Assembly: GCF_032302195.1 (NCBI RefSeq)
Contig: NZ_CP135275.1
Span: 7,275,001 to 7,339,000, forward strand
Length of the DNA stretch: 64,000 bases
Source of the DNA: Paenibacillus sp. MMS20-IR301
Lineage (GTDB): Bacteria; Bacillota; Bacilli; Paenibacillales; Paenibacillaceae
Direction of reading: 5' to 3'
In this document: one piece after another, positions 33,946 through 42,132 of the stretch
Position numbering within the stretch: position 1 is the first letter of the stretch
How the letters are laid out: each line of letters starts with the position of its first letter
Position numbers and translations under genes: made by a program
Notes under the pieces: model-generated
What the model was told of the DNA's origin: nothing
The model's input: only the letters and a program-made list of their open reading frames with translations
Databases searched by the model: none

Positions 33946-34668
33946 ATGAACCATAAATCCAGGGTTTCAGTGGTTATTCCGTTCTACAATTGTCCCTATG
34001 TGGACCAGGCAGTCGAAAGCGTGCTGGCCCAGACCTATACGGATATTGAACTGATTGTCGTGGATGACGGATCAACGCGCTATATGGAGAAGCTTGAGCC
34101 GTACAGGGACAGAATTGTGTATATCCGCAAAAAAAACGGCGGTACCGCCTCAGCGCTTAACCTTGGAATCAAGGCGTCCAGCGGAGCCTATTTTGCCTGG
34201 CTAAGTGCTGATGATCTGTTCCATCCGGATAAAATCCGCAGACAGCTGGAGACCATCCGCAGCTATGGCACCTCCTTCTGTCATACAGCCTATTACTATA
34301 TCAATGAGCTTGGGGAAAGATTCTCCGGAGTGATCGGTATGCAGTTTGACAGCAGAAGCCACCTGATTGAGACGATGATGTCCGGATGCCCGGTGAACGG
34401 CAGCTCTGTGCTGCTGGATATGCAGATTTTTTCCCGGGTAGGGATGTTTAATGAAGGCTTTCTGTATACCCAGGATTATGATTTGTGGCTGCGTATTCTG
34501 CCGCATTATAAGTGGTCTTATATTGCGGAGCCGCTGCTCGATTACCGTGTGCATCAGGAGATGGGCTCAGTCATCCATAATGAGGCGCAGAACCGGGAGA
34601 TTGCGCTGGTGCAGGCGAGGCATAAAGGCATTCTGACACAGCTGCTGAGAGAGGAGAAAGCGAAATGA
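33946..34668 (+). CDS. Family 2 glycosyltransferase, paralogue of the one at 32578
   Basis: The protein has 240 residues; AAGGAGGAGG sets the start at 33946. RVSVVIPFYNCPYVDQAV, LIVVDDGST, NGGTASALNLG, AWLSADDLFHPDKI and YTQDYDLWLRIL repeat the pattern of the GT gene at 32578. The shared NGGTASALN and S-x-DD motifs show tandem duplication. The end overlaps the next gene by 4 bases. Confidence 0.88.
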   Translation: MNHKSRVSVVIPFYNCPYVDQAVESVLAQTYTDIELIVVDDGSTRYMEKLEPYRDRIVYIRKKNGGTASALNLGIKASSGAYFAWLSADDLFHPDKIRRQLETIRSYGTSFCHTAYYYINELGERFSGVIGMQFDSRSHLIETMMSGCPVNGSSVLLDMQIFSRVGMFNEGFLYTQDYDLWLRILPHYKWSYIAEPLLDYRVHQEMGSVIHNEAQNREIALVQARHKGILTQLLREEKAK

Positions 34669-35708
34669 GGCTGACATTCCCGATTCTGACCCTGTCCAGA
34701 GGCGGCGCCCAGCGGATGCTGGCGGAGCTGGCTAACCGTCTGTTTGAAGCCGGCCATGAGGTTGTGGTGCTTATGCCCTCTTACGCCACGGTAGAATATG
34801 AAATGAAATGTCCGATTGTGATCTCTCCTTCAGCCGTGTTGACTGAACATGATTTCCCCTACGGGGATGTGATCATCTCCAACTACTATACAACAGTACC
34901 GGTTTCTGAGCGGGCCAGTGCACAGGGGAAGGGGCTGCATGTCCGGCTGGCCTTATGTTATGAGCCGACATTTTTGCCGGATAACAACCAGTCCTTTGCT
35001 TCCTATAACAGTACCCGCAATCTGCTGGTGCTGTCCCGCTGGCAGCAGGAGATTATCCGGATTAACCATGGCATTAAGGGCCGGATTGTCCCCATCGGAG
35101 TAAATCCTGATTTCAGCAACACCCATCTGCGCGGCAGAGGGGGAGGGAAGATTGTTATCTCGGCAATCATGAGGAAGCCGGAGGGAGGGTTCTCGGGCCA
35201 CCGGGAACAGGACTATCTGCTTCAGGAGCTGGATACAGTGAAGCAGCTTCATCCGGAGGTGGACATCTATATTATTACGCCTCCGGCAGAGTATGCTTCG
35301 TCTTCGTATCTGCAGAAGCTTTTCGGCGAAGGGCGATATGAGATCCGTACACCGGGGAACGATTCGGAGCTGTCTTATCACTATAATGAGAGCGATATTT
35401 TCGTCAGCTCCAGCACATATGATACGGGCTCGCTGCCCGGGCTTGAAGCCATGCGCTGCGGGGCTGCGCTGGTGACAGTGTATTCCGGGGGGAACCTCGA
35501 ATACTGTGTCCACGGGCATAATTGCCTGATGTCCTACAGGTATGAGAACCGGCTGGCAGAGGATATTTCAGCACTGGTGAAGGATAAGGAGCTGCGCCAG
35601 CGCCTGGCGGCAAGAGGAGAGCTGGATTCACAGCGCTTTACGTGGGAGCGGAGCATGCAGATTTTCCAGTCAGAGCTGTTTGAAATTGTGTCAAGACAAG
35701 GCGGATGA
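34665..35708 (+). CDS. GT1/GT4-type glycosyltransferase
   Basis: The protein has 347 residues and starts in the ATGA overlap with the preceding GT gene. A short N-domain (FPILTLSRGGAQRMLAELAN) precedes a GT-B C-domain with FVSSSTYDTGSLPGLEAMRCG, the donor phosphate and nucleotide-binding stretch. It closes the eight-gene run that begins at wecB; a terminator follows at 35774. The acceptor is unknown. Confidence 0.86.
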   Translation: MRLTFPILTLSRGGAQRMLAELANRLFEAGHEVVVLMPSYATVEYEMKCPIVISPSAVLTEHDFPYGDVIISNYYTTVPVSERASAQGKGLHVRLALCYEPTFLPDNNQSFASYNSTRNLLVLSRWQQEIIRINHGIKGRIVPIGVNPDFSNTHLRGRGGGKIVISAIMRKPEGGFSGHREQDYLLQELDTVKQLHPEVDIYIITPPAEYASSSYLQKLFGEGRYEIRTPGNDSELSYHYNESDIFVSSSTYDTGSLPGLEAMRCGAALVTVYSGGNLEYCVHGHNCLMSYRYENRLAEDISALVKDKELRQRLAARGELDSQRFTWERSMQIFQSELFEIVSRQGG

Positions 35709-35773
35709 TTCTGCAGGGCAGACAGATGCTGATGCGTTCGTTCAGCTCAGAAACAACCCCAAAACATAGTTAA

Positions 35774-35820
35774 AAAGAACCTTCAGCCCCGTAATCTGCG
35801 GGATTTGAGGGTTCTTTTGA
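35774..35820 (+). terminator. Terminator of the amino-sugar glycan operon
   Basis: AAGAACC and GGTTCTT arms around a CCCGTAATCTGCGGG inner hairpin, followed by TTTT. The mirror A-run also allows use by the convergent gene. Confidence 0.8.
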
Positions 35821-35855
35821 TATTTGGCTGGTCAGCGTCCAGCGGATCTTAATCG

Positions 35856-36926
35856 TTAGAAGATGGAGAAGGAGTTCATCATCTCCCGGAAAGAATGGGC
35901 ATATTTCTCGAATCCGAAATGGGAAACCATATGCTGGCGGCCCTGATAGCGGATTACTTCGCGCAGCGGAATGTTATCCATCAGCTCGAGTGCCTGGGTT
36001 ACGGCTGCATCTACATTGCCGAGCGGATAGAATTTGCCTGTAATGTTATGTCTGATGAACGATCTGACCCCGTCGGAATCCGTACTGAGCACTGGACAGG
36101 TACAGCAGACAGCTTCGGCCACCGCATAACCGAATCCTTCTGTAATCGAGCTCGACAGCAGAAAGCCGCCTGAACCGGCAATGGATGAATAATATACCGG
36201 CATCATATGGTTCGGCATATTCGTGAATACACTTAGCCGGTCGTTCAGGCCGAGGGCATGAAGCTCTTCATGAAACTTTTCCTTTTGATTGTCGGCAGCC
36301 AGATTAGGATCGTGGAACATCCAGAGGTGAAGATCAGGTTTATGGAGGCGGAGCTGATATGCAATCTTGAGATACTCACTCCAGTTCTTGTTGGCTTCAA
36401 GCCGTCCTACCCAGGCAATAACCGGATCGCAGGGCAGTTCGCCGGGAATATACCGGAATGAGTGTACATCAACGATATTCGGAATAACATAACGGTGCAG
36501 CCAGGGGCAGATTTCTATGAACAGCTCCAGCAGGTGGTCCGTTGGCGGGATCAGCACCGCATTGCAATAAGACTGCAGATAAGGCACTGCGTCAATAATC
36601 ATATCCCGCGCATCGCTGCGTTTGCCCAGGCCTTGCGATTCATATATCAGTATGCCGTTGTAACCCAGCCGGCGGATACGTTCCATCAGCAAATAATCTG
36701 AAGTGACAATAATAGCATCATAGTTATGCTCATCCAGGAGCCCTTTCAGTTCCGTATCCTCGGAGGTGATGAACACCGGGAAAGTGGTCTTGTTGTGACT
36801 TCCGGACCCCGGCATTAAATAGAGCACATGACATTCGATCCCGCTGCGCTGAAGACTCTCACACCGCAGCTTGTTCAGTGTTTCCACTCCGCCGCTCGGT
36901 ACATAAAACGTAAATAAAACCTTCAA
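35856..36926 (-). CDS. GT4-type glycosyltransferase
   Basis: The protein has 356 residues. AGGAGGGGTGAGC places the start at the TTG at 36926 (then K-V-L-F-T-F-Y-V); an ATG 18 bases upstream lies before the ribosome site. N-domain VPSGGVETLNKLR, central WVGRLEANKNWSEYLKIA, donor site FLLSSSITEGFGYAVAEAVCCTCPVL. It is a stand-alone minus-strand gene convergent with the preceding operon, probably part of the same glycan system by position. Confidence 0.86.
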   Translation of the reverse strand: MKVLFTFYVPSGGVETLNKLRCESLQRSGIECHVLYLMPGSGSHNKTTFPVFITSEDTELKGLLDEHNYDAIIVTSDYLLMERIRRLGYNGILIYESQGLGKRSDARDMIIDAVPYLQSYCNAVLIPPTDHLLELFIEICPWLHRYVIPNIVDVHSFRYIPGELPCDPVIAWVGRLEANKNWSEYLKIAYQLRLHKPDLHLWMFHDPNLAADNQKEKFHEELHALGLNDRLSVFTNMPNHMMPVYYSSIAGSGGFLLSSSITEGFGYAVAEAVCCTCPVLSTDSDGVRSFIRHNITGKFYPLGNVDAAVTQALELMDNIPLREVIRYQGRQHMVSHFGFEKYAHSFREMMNSFSIF

Positions 36927-37115
36927 GCTCACCCCTCCTGACATTAACCTTACGGAGAAACACTTCTGCTGTTTATAAGATACGCCAGAGGCTCCTTACG
37001 CGTGACGGTAATAGGGGCGATGTACCAAATCCTTTCAGCATAGCCCGGCTGGCCGGAGGTCATGCTAAAGCTTGTTACGCTGCACTTCACAAATCTGTAG
37101 ATGGGGGATGAATGG

Positions 37116-38054
37116 ATGTTACGGTCGAAATTCGGTTTATCTGTTTCTGCAGCACTGCTGCTTGGTGCGGTAAGTATTACGGGCTGCGGTGCCAATAACA
37201 CTGCAACAGGCAATGTGGAGACGAAAAGTGTACGGGGCACAGACGGGCGTATTCACGTGAATTCTGTCCAGAACGGGATGCGGGCGGGCGACTTTGACAG
37301 TATGGAGGTAAGCAAAGAGCTGGCAGACCGCGTGGCGGCTATGCCGGAGGTGCGTTCGGCTAATGTCATGCTGGTCGGCAAAAGCGCTTATGTCGCCGTG
37401 ATGCTGGAAAATGCCTCGGGTGGCGTTCATGCCAAAGGTACCCGGGGAGTACAGCCATACAGCTTCGGCAGCGGCACAGCCGGCATGCTGGGCGGGTCAG
37501 GCAGACCTGGCGGGCTGGAAACCGGGATTGGCGCGGGAATGGGCGGAAACGTTAGTGGAACCGGAAGAGGGACAGCTGCCGGTAATCCCGGTATGACCGG
37601 AACAGGCGGTTCAATTGCCGGAATTCCGGGAAATCTGACCGGTACAGGTACGGTAGGCGGCACAGGCATGACAGATCCGGCCAATTATCCCGGGAACGGA
37701 AATAATGGCATCATGTCAGGTAATAATATGGTTGACGGGTCCCGGCTCAAGCAGGATATTGATGAAAGCATGGGCCGGAGATCTGTGGGCATCCGCAGTG
37801 TAACGCCGGACAATGGAACACAGGTAATCCGGGATAATGATACTCTAACCCAGGATCTGAAGGACAAGATTGCCGATCAGGTAAAAAAATCAAATCCGGA
37901 CATTAAAAATGTATATGTGTCCGCAAATCCTGATTTCGTGGAACGCGCAGATTATTATGCCAGGGAGTTCCGTGCAGGCCATCCGCTAAAAGGCTTTGCC
38001 AATGAATTCCGGACAATGGTTGAACGGATTTTCCCTACGCGCAGCGGATATTAA
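37116..38054 (+). CDS. YhcN/YlaJ-type sporulation lipoprotein
   Basis: The protein has 312 residues from the ATG at 37116. The signal peptide ends in a lipobox (SITGCG, Cys at about residue 22). A first conserved segment, VSKELADRVAAMPEVRSANVMLVGKSAYVAV, and a second near the C-terminus, LKDKIADQVKKSNPDIKNVYVSANPDF, are the two halves of the YhcN/YlaJ domain known from spore lipoproteins. Between them lies a Gly-rich insertion of about 100 residues (many GTG, GMGG, GNP steps). The protein is expected in the forespore or spore membrane. Confidence 0.85.
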   Translation: MLRSKFGLSVSAALLLGAVSITGCGANNTATGNVETKSVRGTDGRIHVNSVQNGMRAGDFDSMEVSKELADRVAAMPEVRSANVMLVGKSAYVAVMLENASGGVHAKGTRGVQPYSFGSGTAGMLGGSGRPGGLETGIGAGMGGNVSGTGRGTAAGNPGMTGTGGSIAGIPGNLTGTGTVGGTGMTDPANYPGNGNNGIMSGNNMVDGSRLKQDIDESMGRRSVGIRSVTPDNGTQVIRDNDTLTQDLKDKIADQVKKSNPDIKNVYVSANPDFVERADYYAREFRAGHPLKGFANEFRTMVERIFPTRSGY

Positions 38055-38142
38055 GCTCCAGCCTGCCTGGATTAGGATAGTATTCCAGCGGAAGAGGCAG
38101 CTTATACAGACCGGCTGTGCCGGCACAGCCGAACAGAGAAAT

Positions 38143-38188
38143 AAAAAGCAGCAATGCAGCCATCAACTAATGGAGGCTGCATTGCTGC
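38143..38188 (-). terminator. Terminator of the nag operon
   Basis: Arms 38148-38161 and 38175-38188 (GCAGCAATGCAGCC and its complement) form a perfect 14-bp stem with five T on the minus strand. It lies 30 bases beyond nagA. Confidence 0.88.
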
Positions 38189-38217
38189 GTTATACATAAG
38201 AGGTTATTTTGTTGTGC

Positions 38218-39420
38218 TTACTCGCAGTCAGACTCCAGCTTCTGTCCGCCGATCCAGACGCCGCGAAGGTTCAGGCTGTCATCGAGCAGCAGAATATCAG
38301 CTTGTTTGCCTGCCTCTATTGACCCGATGGAGCGCTCCATGCCAAGGGATAGGGCCGGGGTAAGGCTGGCCGCCTGCGAGGCCTCCAGCAGACTGAGTCC
38401 GACCTCTTCCACAAGGTAGCGGAAGCCGCGGATCATGGTCAGTGTACTTCCGGCCAGTGATTCGGGATGCTCCTTCAATGTAGCAATCCCGCCGCTGACA
38501 ATGACGGGCAGATCGCCGATGGCATACTCTCCGTCGCTCAGTCCGGTTGCCGACATCGCATCTGTAATCAGCAGCAGATTCTGCTTGTTCTTCAGCCGGG
38601 TGACGATGCTGATCGCTGCCGGATGGACATGAATTCCGTCAGCAATAATCTCGGCGCGAATCCTTGCATCGAACATTACTGCACCGGCAGTTCCCGGCTT
38701 GCGGTGATGCAGCGGCGTCATGGCATTGAACATATGCACGGCCTGATTCAGGCCGGCATCCGCAGCAGCAATAACCTGTTCAAATGAGGCATCGGTATGC
38801 CCAAGCGCTGCTGTAATGCCGTGCCGGCGCAGCCACCCGATTGCTTCGAGTGCACCTTCACGTTCCGGAGCCAGTGTAACCTGGCGGATCATGCCCGGAT
38901 AACGGTCTTCCCATTCTTCCAGCCAGGGAATGCTCGCAGGAACAATGTGCTCAGGATTCTGCGCACCGGGCCAGCGCTGGCTGATGAACGGCCCCTCCAG
39001 ATGGACACCGGCGAGCTTTGCGTAAGGCATGCCGCCTTCGGCAGCGCGATAAGCATCCACTTCCGCTAATACCCGGTCAATATCTTCTTTGGCGGCAGTC
39101 ATGGTGGTAGCCAGCATAGATGTGGTTCCTTGCGAAGCATGGAAGCGGGTTATGGTGTCCAGAGCAGCAGCATCACTGTACATGAAATCATAACCGGCGC
39201 CGCCGTGCACATGCACATCGACAAATCCGGGAATCAGGAGCCCTTTAGGCTCATGGGTTGCCGCCTCCCAGTGTTCGTAAGCAGCCGGCAGCCAGGCGGC
39301 TTCCCCGGCGTACTGGATCAGACCTTCCGCTACAGCGATTACGCCGTGCTCTACGACCCCGGCTGGGGTCAACACTTTACCGTACAGTAGTGCACCGTCT
39401 GCAGCTTTTATTTCAGCCAT
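38218..39420 (-). CDS. nagA: N-acetylglucosamine-6-phosphate deacetylase
   Basis: The protein has 400 residues. It removes the acetyl group from GlcNAc-6-P in amino-sugar breakdown and cell-wall recycling. Motifs: LIPGFVDVHVHGGAGYDFM (metal His pair), GVHLEGPFIS, AALGHTDASFEQV, VHMFNAMTPLHHRKPG, and LLITDAMSATGL with the catalytic Asp. The length is normal. The start overlaps the nagB end by 13 bases, so the two are coupled; a RpiR-type regulator leads the operon. Confidence 0.95.
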   Translation of the reverse strand: MAEIKAADGALLYGKVLTPAGVVEHGVIAVAEGLIQYAGEAAWLPAAYEHWEAATHEPKGLLIPGFVDVHVHGGAGYDFMYSDAAALDTITRFHASQGTTSMLATTMTAAKEDIDRVLAEVDAYRAAEGGMPYAKLAGVHLEGPFISQRWPGAQNPEHIVPASIPWLEEWEDRYPGMIRQVTLAPEREGALEAIGWLRRHGITAALGHTDASFEQVIAAADAGLNQAVHMFNAMTPLHHRKPGTAGAVMFDARIRAEIIADGIHVHPAAISIVTRLKNKQNLLLITDAMSATGLSDGEYAIGDLPVIVSGGIATLKEHPESLAGSTLTMIRGFRYLVEEVGLSLLEASQAASLTPALSLGMERSIGSIEAGKQADILLLDDSLNLRGVWIGGQKLESDCE

Positions 39421-40136
39421 TTTGCCGCTCCTTCGTCAAGCAGGACTACGACATTCGGATGGCTCTGCAGCAGGGAGGCCGGGCATTGGGTGGTGATCGG
39501 CCCCTCCAGCGCATTCTTCACGGCTTCGGCCTTCTCTTCCCCGCGCACCAGCAGCACGATCTGTTTAGCTTTAAGGATGCCGCCGATACCCATCGTTACA
39601 GCCTGCTGCGGCACATCCTCCAGCTTGTCGAAGAAACGGGCATTCGCCTCCCGCGTTTCCTCCAGCAGATCAACAACATGGGTGCCGCTGCTGAGGCTGG
39701 CATCCGGTTCGTTGAAGCCGATATGGCCATTGCTGCCGATGCCGAGGATCTGCAGATCCACTGGGCCGTTATCCTCCAGCATCCGGTCATAAGCGAGGCA
39801 TTCAGCAGCGAGGTCCGGAGCATTTCCGTCAGGGACATGTGTACGGGCCGAATCTATATCAATATGGTTGAACAGATGCTCATTCATGAAGCTGCGGTAG
39901 CTCTGCGGATGATCTGCGGGCAGGCCGACATATTCATCGAGGTTATAGGAGGAGGCTTTGGCGAAGCTCACGATTCCTTTGCGGTGCATATCCACGAGCC
40001 TTGCGTATACGCCGACCGGAGAGCTTCCGGTAGCCAGGCCGAGTACAGCCTTGGGATTGCTCTGCAGCAGGCTCGCGATAAGGTTTGCTCCGGTCACCGC
40101 GAAATCTTCTTCATTCTGGAATTTTAAAATATTCAT
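39408..40136 (-). CDS. nagB: Glucosamine-6-phosphate deaminase
   Basis: The protein has 242 residues and converts GlcN-6-P to fructose-6-P and ammonia. Motifs: ATGSSPVGVYARLV, YNLDEYVGLPADHPQSYRSFM, LQILGIGSNGHIGFNEP and GTHVVDLLEETREANARFF. This is the short Bacillus-type form without the E. coli C-terminal extension. Its ATG overlaps the stop of the regulator gene by one base (TAATG) behind GGAGGTC. Confidence 0.95.
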   Translation of the reverse strand: MNILKFQNEEDFAVTGANLIASLLQSNPKAVLGLATGSSPVGVYARLVDMHRKGIVSFAKASSYNLDEYVGLPADHPQSYRSFMNEHLFNHIDIDSARTHVPDGNAPDLAAECLAYDRMLEDNGPVDLQILGIGSNGHIGFNEPDASLSSGTHVVDLLEETREANARFFDKLEDVPQQAVTMGIGGILKAKQIVLLVRGEEKAEAVKNALEGPITTQCPASLLQSHPNVVVLLDEGAAKWLK

Positions 40137-41014
40137 TAATGTTGACCTCCCCGTTTATGACGGTAATGTTGGACGTTCAGATAAGACTGCTCCAGCTTAG
40201 GGATGAAATCCCCGAACCGGGTGCTGACCATGCCGGTGAACAGAATATCGATGATATGCAGCTGGGCGATGCGTGAAGCCATATCTCCGCGCCGCATGCC
40301 CTGCTCAAGGGACGAAGAGAACAGCGGAATATCAGCCAGGGCCGCCAGGGTGCTGCTTCCATAAGAGGTGAGCGATACGGTAGCGGCGCCGCTTGCGGCA
40401 GCACAGGTTAAGGCGTCGATGGTCTCCGGGGTTTCCCCTGAATAAGACACGGCAAAGGCCACATCACCGGCAGATAGCGAAGAAGCGGAAGTAATCTGCA
40501 TATGTGAATCGGCAAAAGCTGTGCAGTTCACGCCAATGCGGATCAGCTTCTGGTAGAAATCCTGGGCGACAATGGAGGAAGTGGCCATTCCGTACAGATC
40601 AACCCGCTTTGCCCGGCACAGCAGATCAATGACACTTTTCAGCCGCCCGAGATCAAGCAGTGAAGTGGTATCCCGGATCGAAGCCAGATGATTGGCCTGC
40701 ATCGCCTCCACAATGAACGGCAGCGGGTTGCCTGCCACGATGTCCTGGTAAGAGGACCCGCCGTCCTGCGGCAAAGCCTCGCTATGGGCCAGCTCAGCAG
40801 CCAGCTTGACCTTGAAATCGGGGAACCCTTTGAAATGCAGCATCTTGCAAAACCGCGTAATCGTCGCCGGGCTGACCCCGCATTCCTCCGCGAGCTCCGT
40901 AATCCCCATATGAACAATCTCTCCCGGAGAAGCCAGAATCCGCTCCGCCAGCTTGCGTTCCATTTGCGACAGCTTGGGCTTGTCATGCTCTAGAGCATGT
41001 AAGATAGGGGACAA
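40136..41014 (-). CDS. RpiR/MurR family transcriptional regulator of the nag operon
   Basis: The protein has 292 residues with a TTG start behind AAGGTGA. The N-terminal helix-turn-helix (ITELAEECGVSPATITRFCKMLHFKGFPDFKVKL) is the HTH_6 signature. The C-terminal SIS sugar-phosphate domain includes VDLYGMATSSIVAQDF and AFAVSYSGETPETIDAL. It leads nagB and nagA in one overlapping operon, so control by GlcN-6-P or GlcNAc-6-P is likely. A perfect 16-base palindrome lies inside its first codons and A/T dyads lie upstream. Confidence 0.92.
   Translation of the reverse strand: MSPILHALEHDKPKLSQMERKLAERILASPGEIVHMGITELAEECGVSPATITRFCKMLHFKGFPDFKVKLAAELAHSEALPQDGGSSYQDIVAGNPLPFIVEAMQANHLASIRDTTSLLDLGRLKSVIDLLCRAKRVDLYGMATSSIVAQDFYQKLIRIGVNCTAFADSHMQITSASSLSAGDVAFAVSYSGETPETIDALTCAAASGAATVSLTSYGSSTLAALADIPLFSSSLEQGMRRGDMASRIAQLHIIDILFTGMVSTRFGDFIPKLEQSYLNVQHYRHKRGGQH
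40984..40999. promoter_or_regulatory. Perfect palindrome in the 5' end of the rpiR-type gene
   Basis: CATGCTCTAGAGCATG is a perfect 16-base dyad that covers codons 6-10 of the regulator. It may be an operator or an mRNA hairpin near the start codon. Confidence 0.45.
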
Positions 41015-42132
41015 GTATTCACCTTCTTTTGTTGGTAGTTGGTTCTTTCCTTTTTTGGTTTTTAGTTTTTGTTTTGTGTGCAGAAAATAGGCCGTAAGCT
41101 GAAAATGTTATTTTGAAATTATTTTAGTTTATTTACTCATATTAAAGAAAATTATTTTCATATTCAGAATAAATCAAAATGCCAAAGGAAGCAATAGTCA
41201 GTTTGCCTCAAGGGTAAAATTGGAGAGAATACAAACCCGCTACTATGGATTAATGTAGAACTGCGTAATCCATTGAGCATCGCCAAAGAACTAGTGTATC
41301 CGTCATAGGCCCACTTTAGTTCTGGTGTATACTCGTTGCAGATCCGCCGCAGACTCACTGCATTTCTGCCGCTAGCTCACCGTAGTTCTGCTGTAGATAA
41401 CCCTCAATTTTGATGTCCGGCTGAAAGAATGCCCAAAGAACTTCTTGCTGAACGGCCGAAATTCATTCTATTATTTCACCGCCACCCGCGCGACAGCTTA
41501 TTGTACACGATTGTTGGCGTTCGGCTCCCACTACTAAGGAAGCCAACCGTAGGGGGAGCAGGTTATAGAGAGCCAATCCCATCTGTCTGGTTCAAATACA
41601 ATTCTAAGCTGACCTTTACGGACGCCACAGCCTTTATTCGCTCAAAAAAGGTCATTTGGGCGGGCTTACGGACATGACGGCCCTTATCCGCCGCTTTTCA
41701 TGGGCAAACTCCACTTTTCCGGTGAAAAAACGGCGCTCATGTTTTAATTCTGTAACTCAGGGGGTCGCTAGTGCCCCTACACATGAAGGACAAAGCTTAT
41801 GGGCAGTCTGAAGGGACATTTGCTCACAGCGGGAGCCGGGAGAGAGAGGACCGGGGATGTAAGTGAGATTCTAACTGCAGAGTAGTGTATAGAAGTCAAT
41901 GGGCGAAGGATAGAGGGTTGGGGGCGAGGCTGGAGTGAGGACGGAAGGCGGAAGGAAAAAGAATCAGGAGGAGTTGAGATTGAGATTGAGCTGAGCCAAT
42001 GCCGGGGAACGGAGGTGCAGGAAGCGATGATAGCGAAGGGGGCTAAGTAAAGGGATACGTAATAGCGGCCTGTAAATTTTAAAGTTGCAGCCTGTGTGTT
42101 TGTGATGAGTCACGCAAGCTGCAGTAGTTTGA
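41015..42132. other. Long intergenic region upstream of the nag operon
   Basis: No gene is supported in these 1.1 kb. The first 150 bases are AT-rich. They contain A/T dyads suited to an RpiR-type regulator: CTGAAAATGTTATTTTGA (41100-41117) and GAAAAT-T-ATTTTC (41148-41160). The middle has degenerate sequence, with part of an intergenic repeat (GGCTTACGGACATGA at 41663-41677) that recurs near 56.9 kb. Near 42083-42124 a weak TTGCAGC/GCTGCAG stem may end the efe operon on the minus strand. An 82-codon frame at 41429-41677 looks accidental. Confidence 0.55.
41100..41160. promoter_or_regulatory. A/T dyads, candidate operators for the RpiR-type regulator
   Basis: GAAAAT-T-ATTTTC (41148-41160) is perfect in both arms. 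A relative with a three-base centre lies at 41102-41115. RpiR-family sites often read GAAA-N-TTTC. The function is inferred from position, about 90-150 bases before the start codon. Confidence 0.4.

Noticed and set aside
41429..41677. 82-codon plus-strand frame in the long intergenic region
   Set aside because: No ribosome site, and it overlaps a dispersed non-coding repeat.
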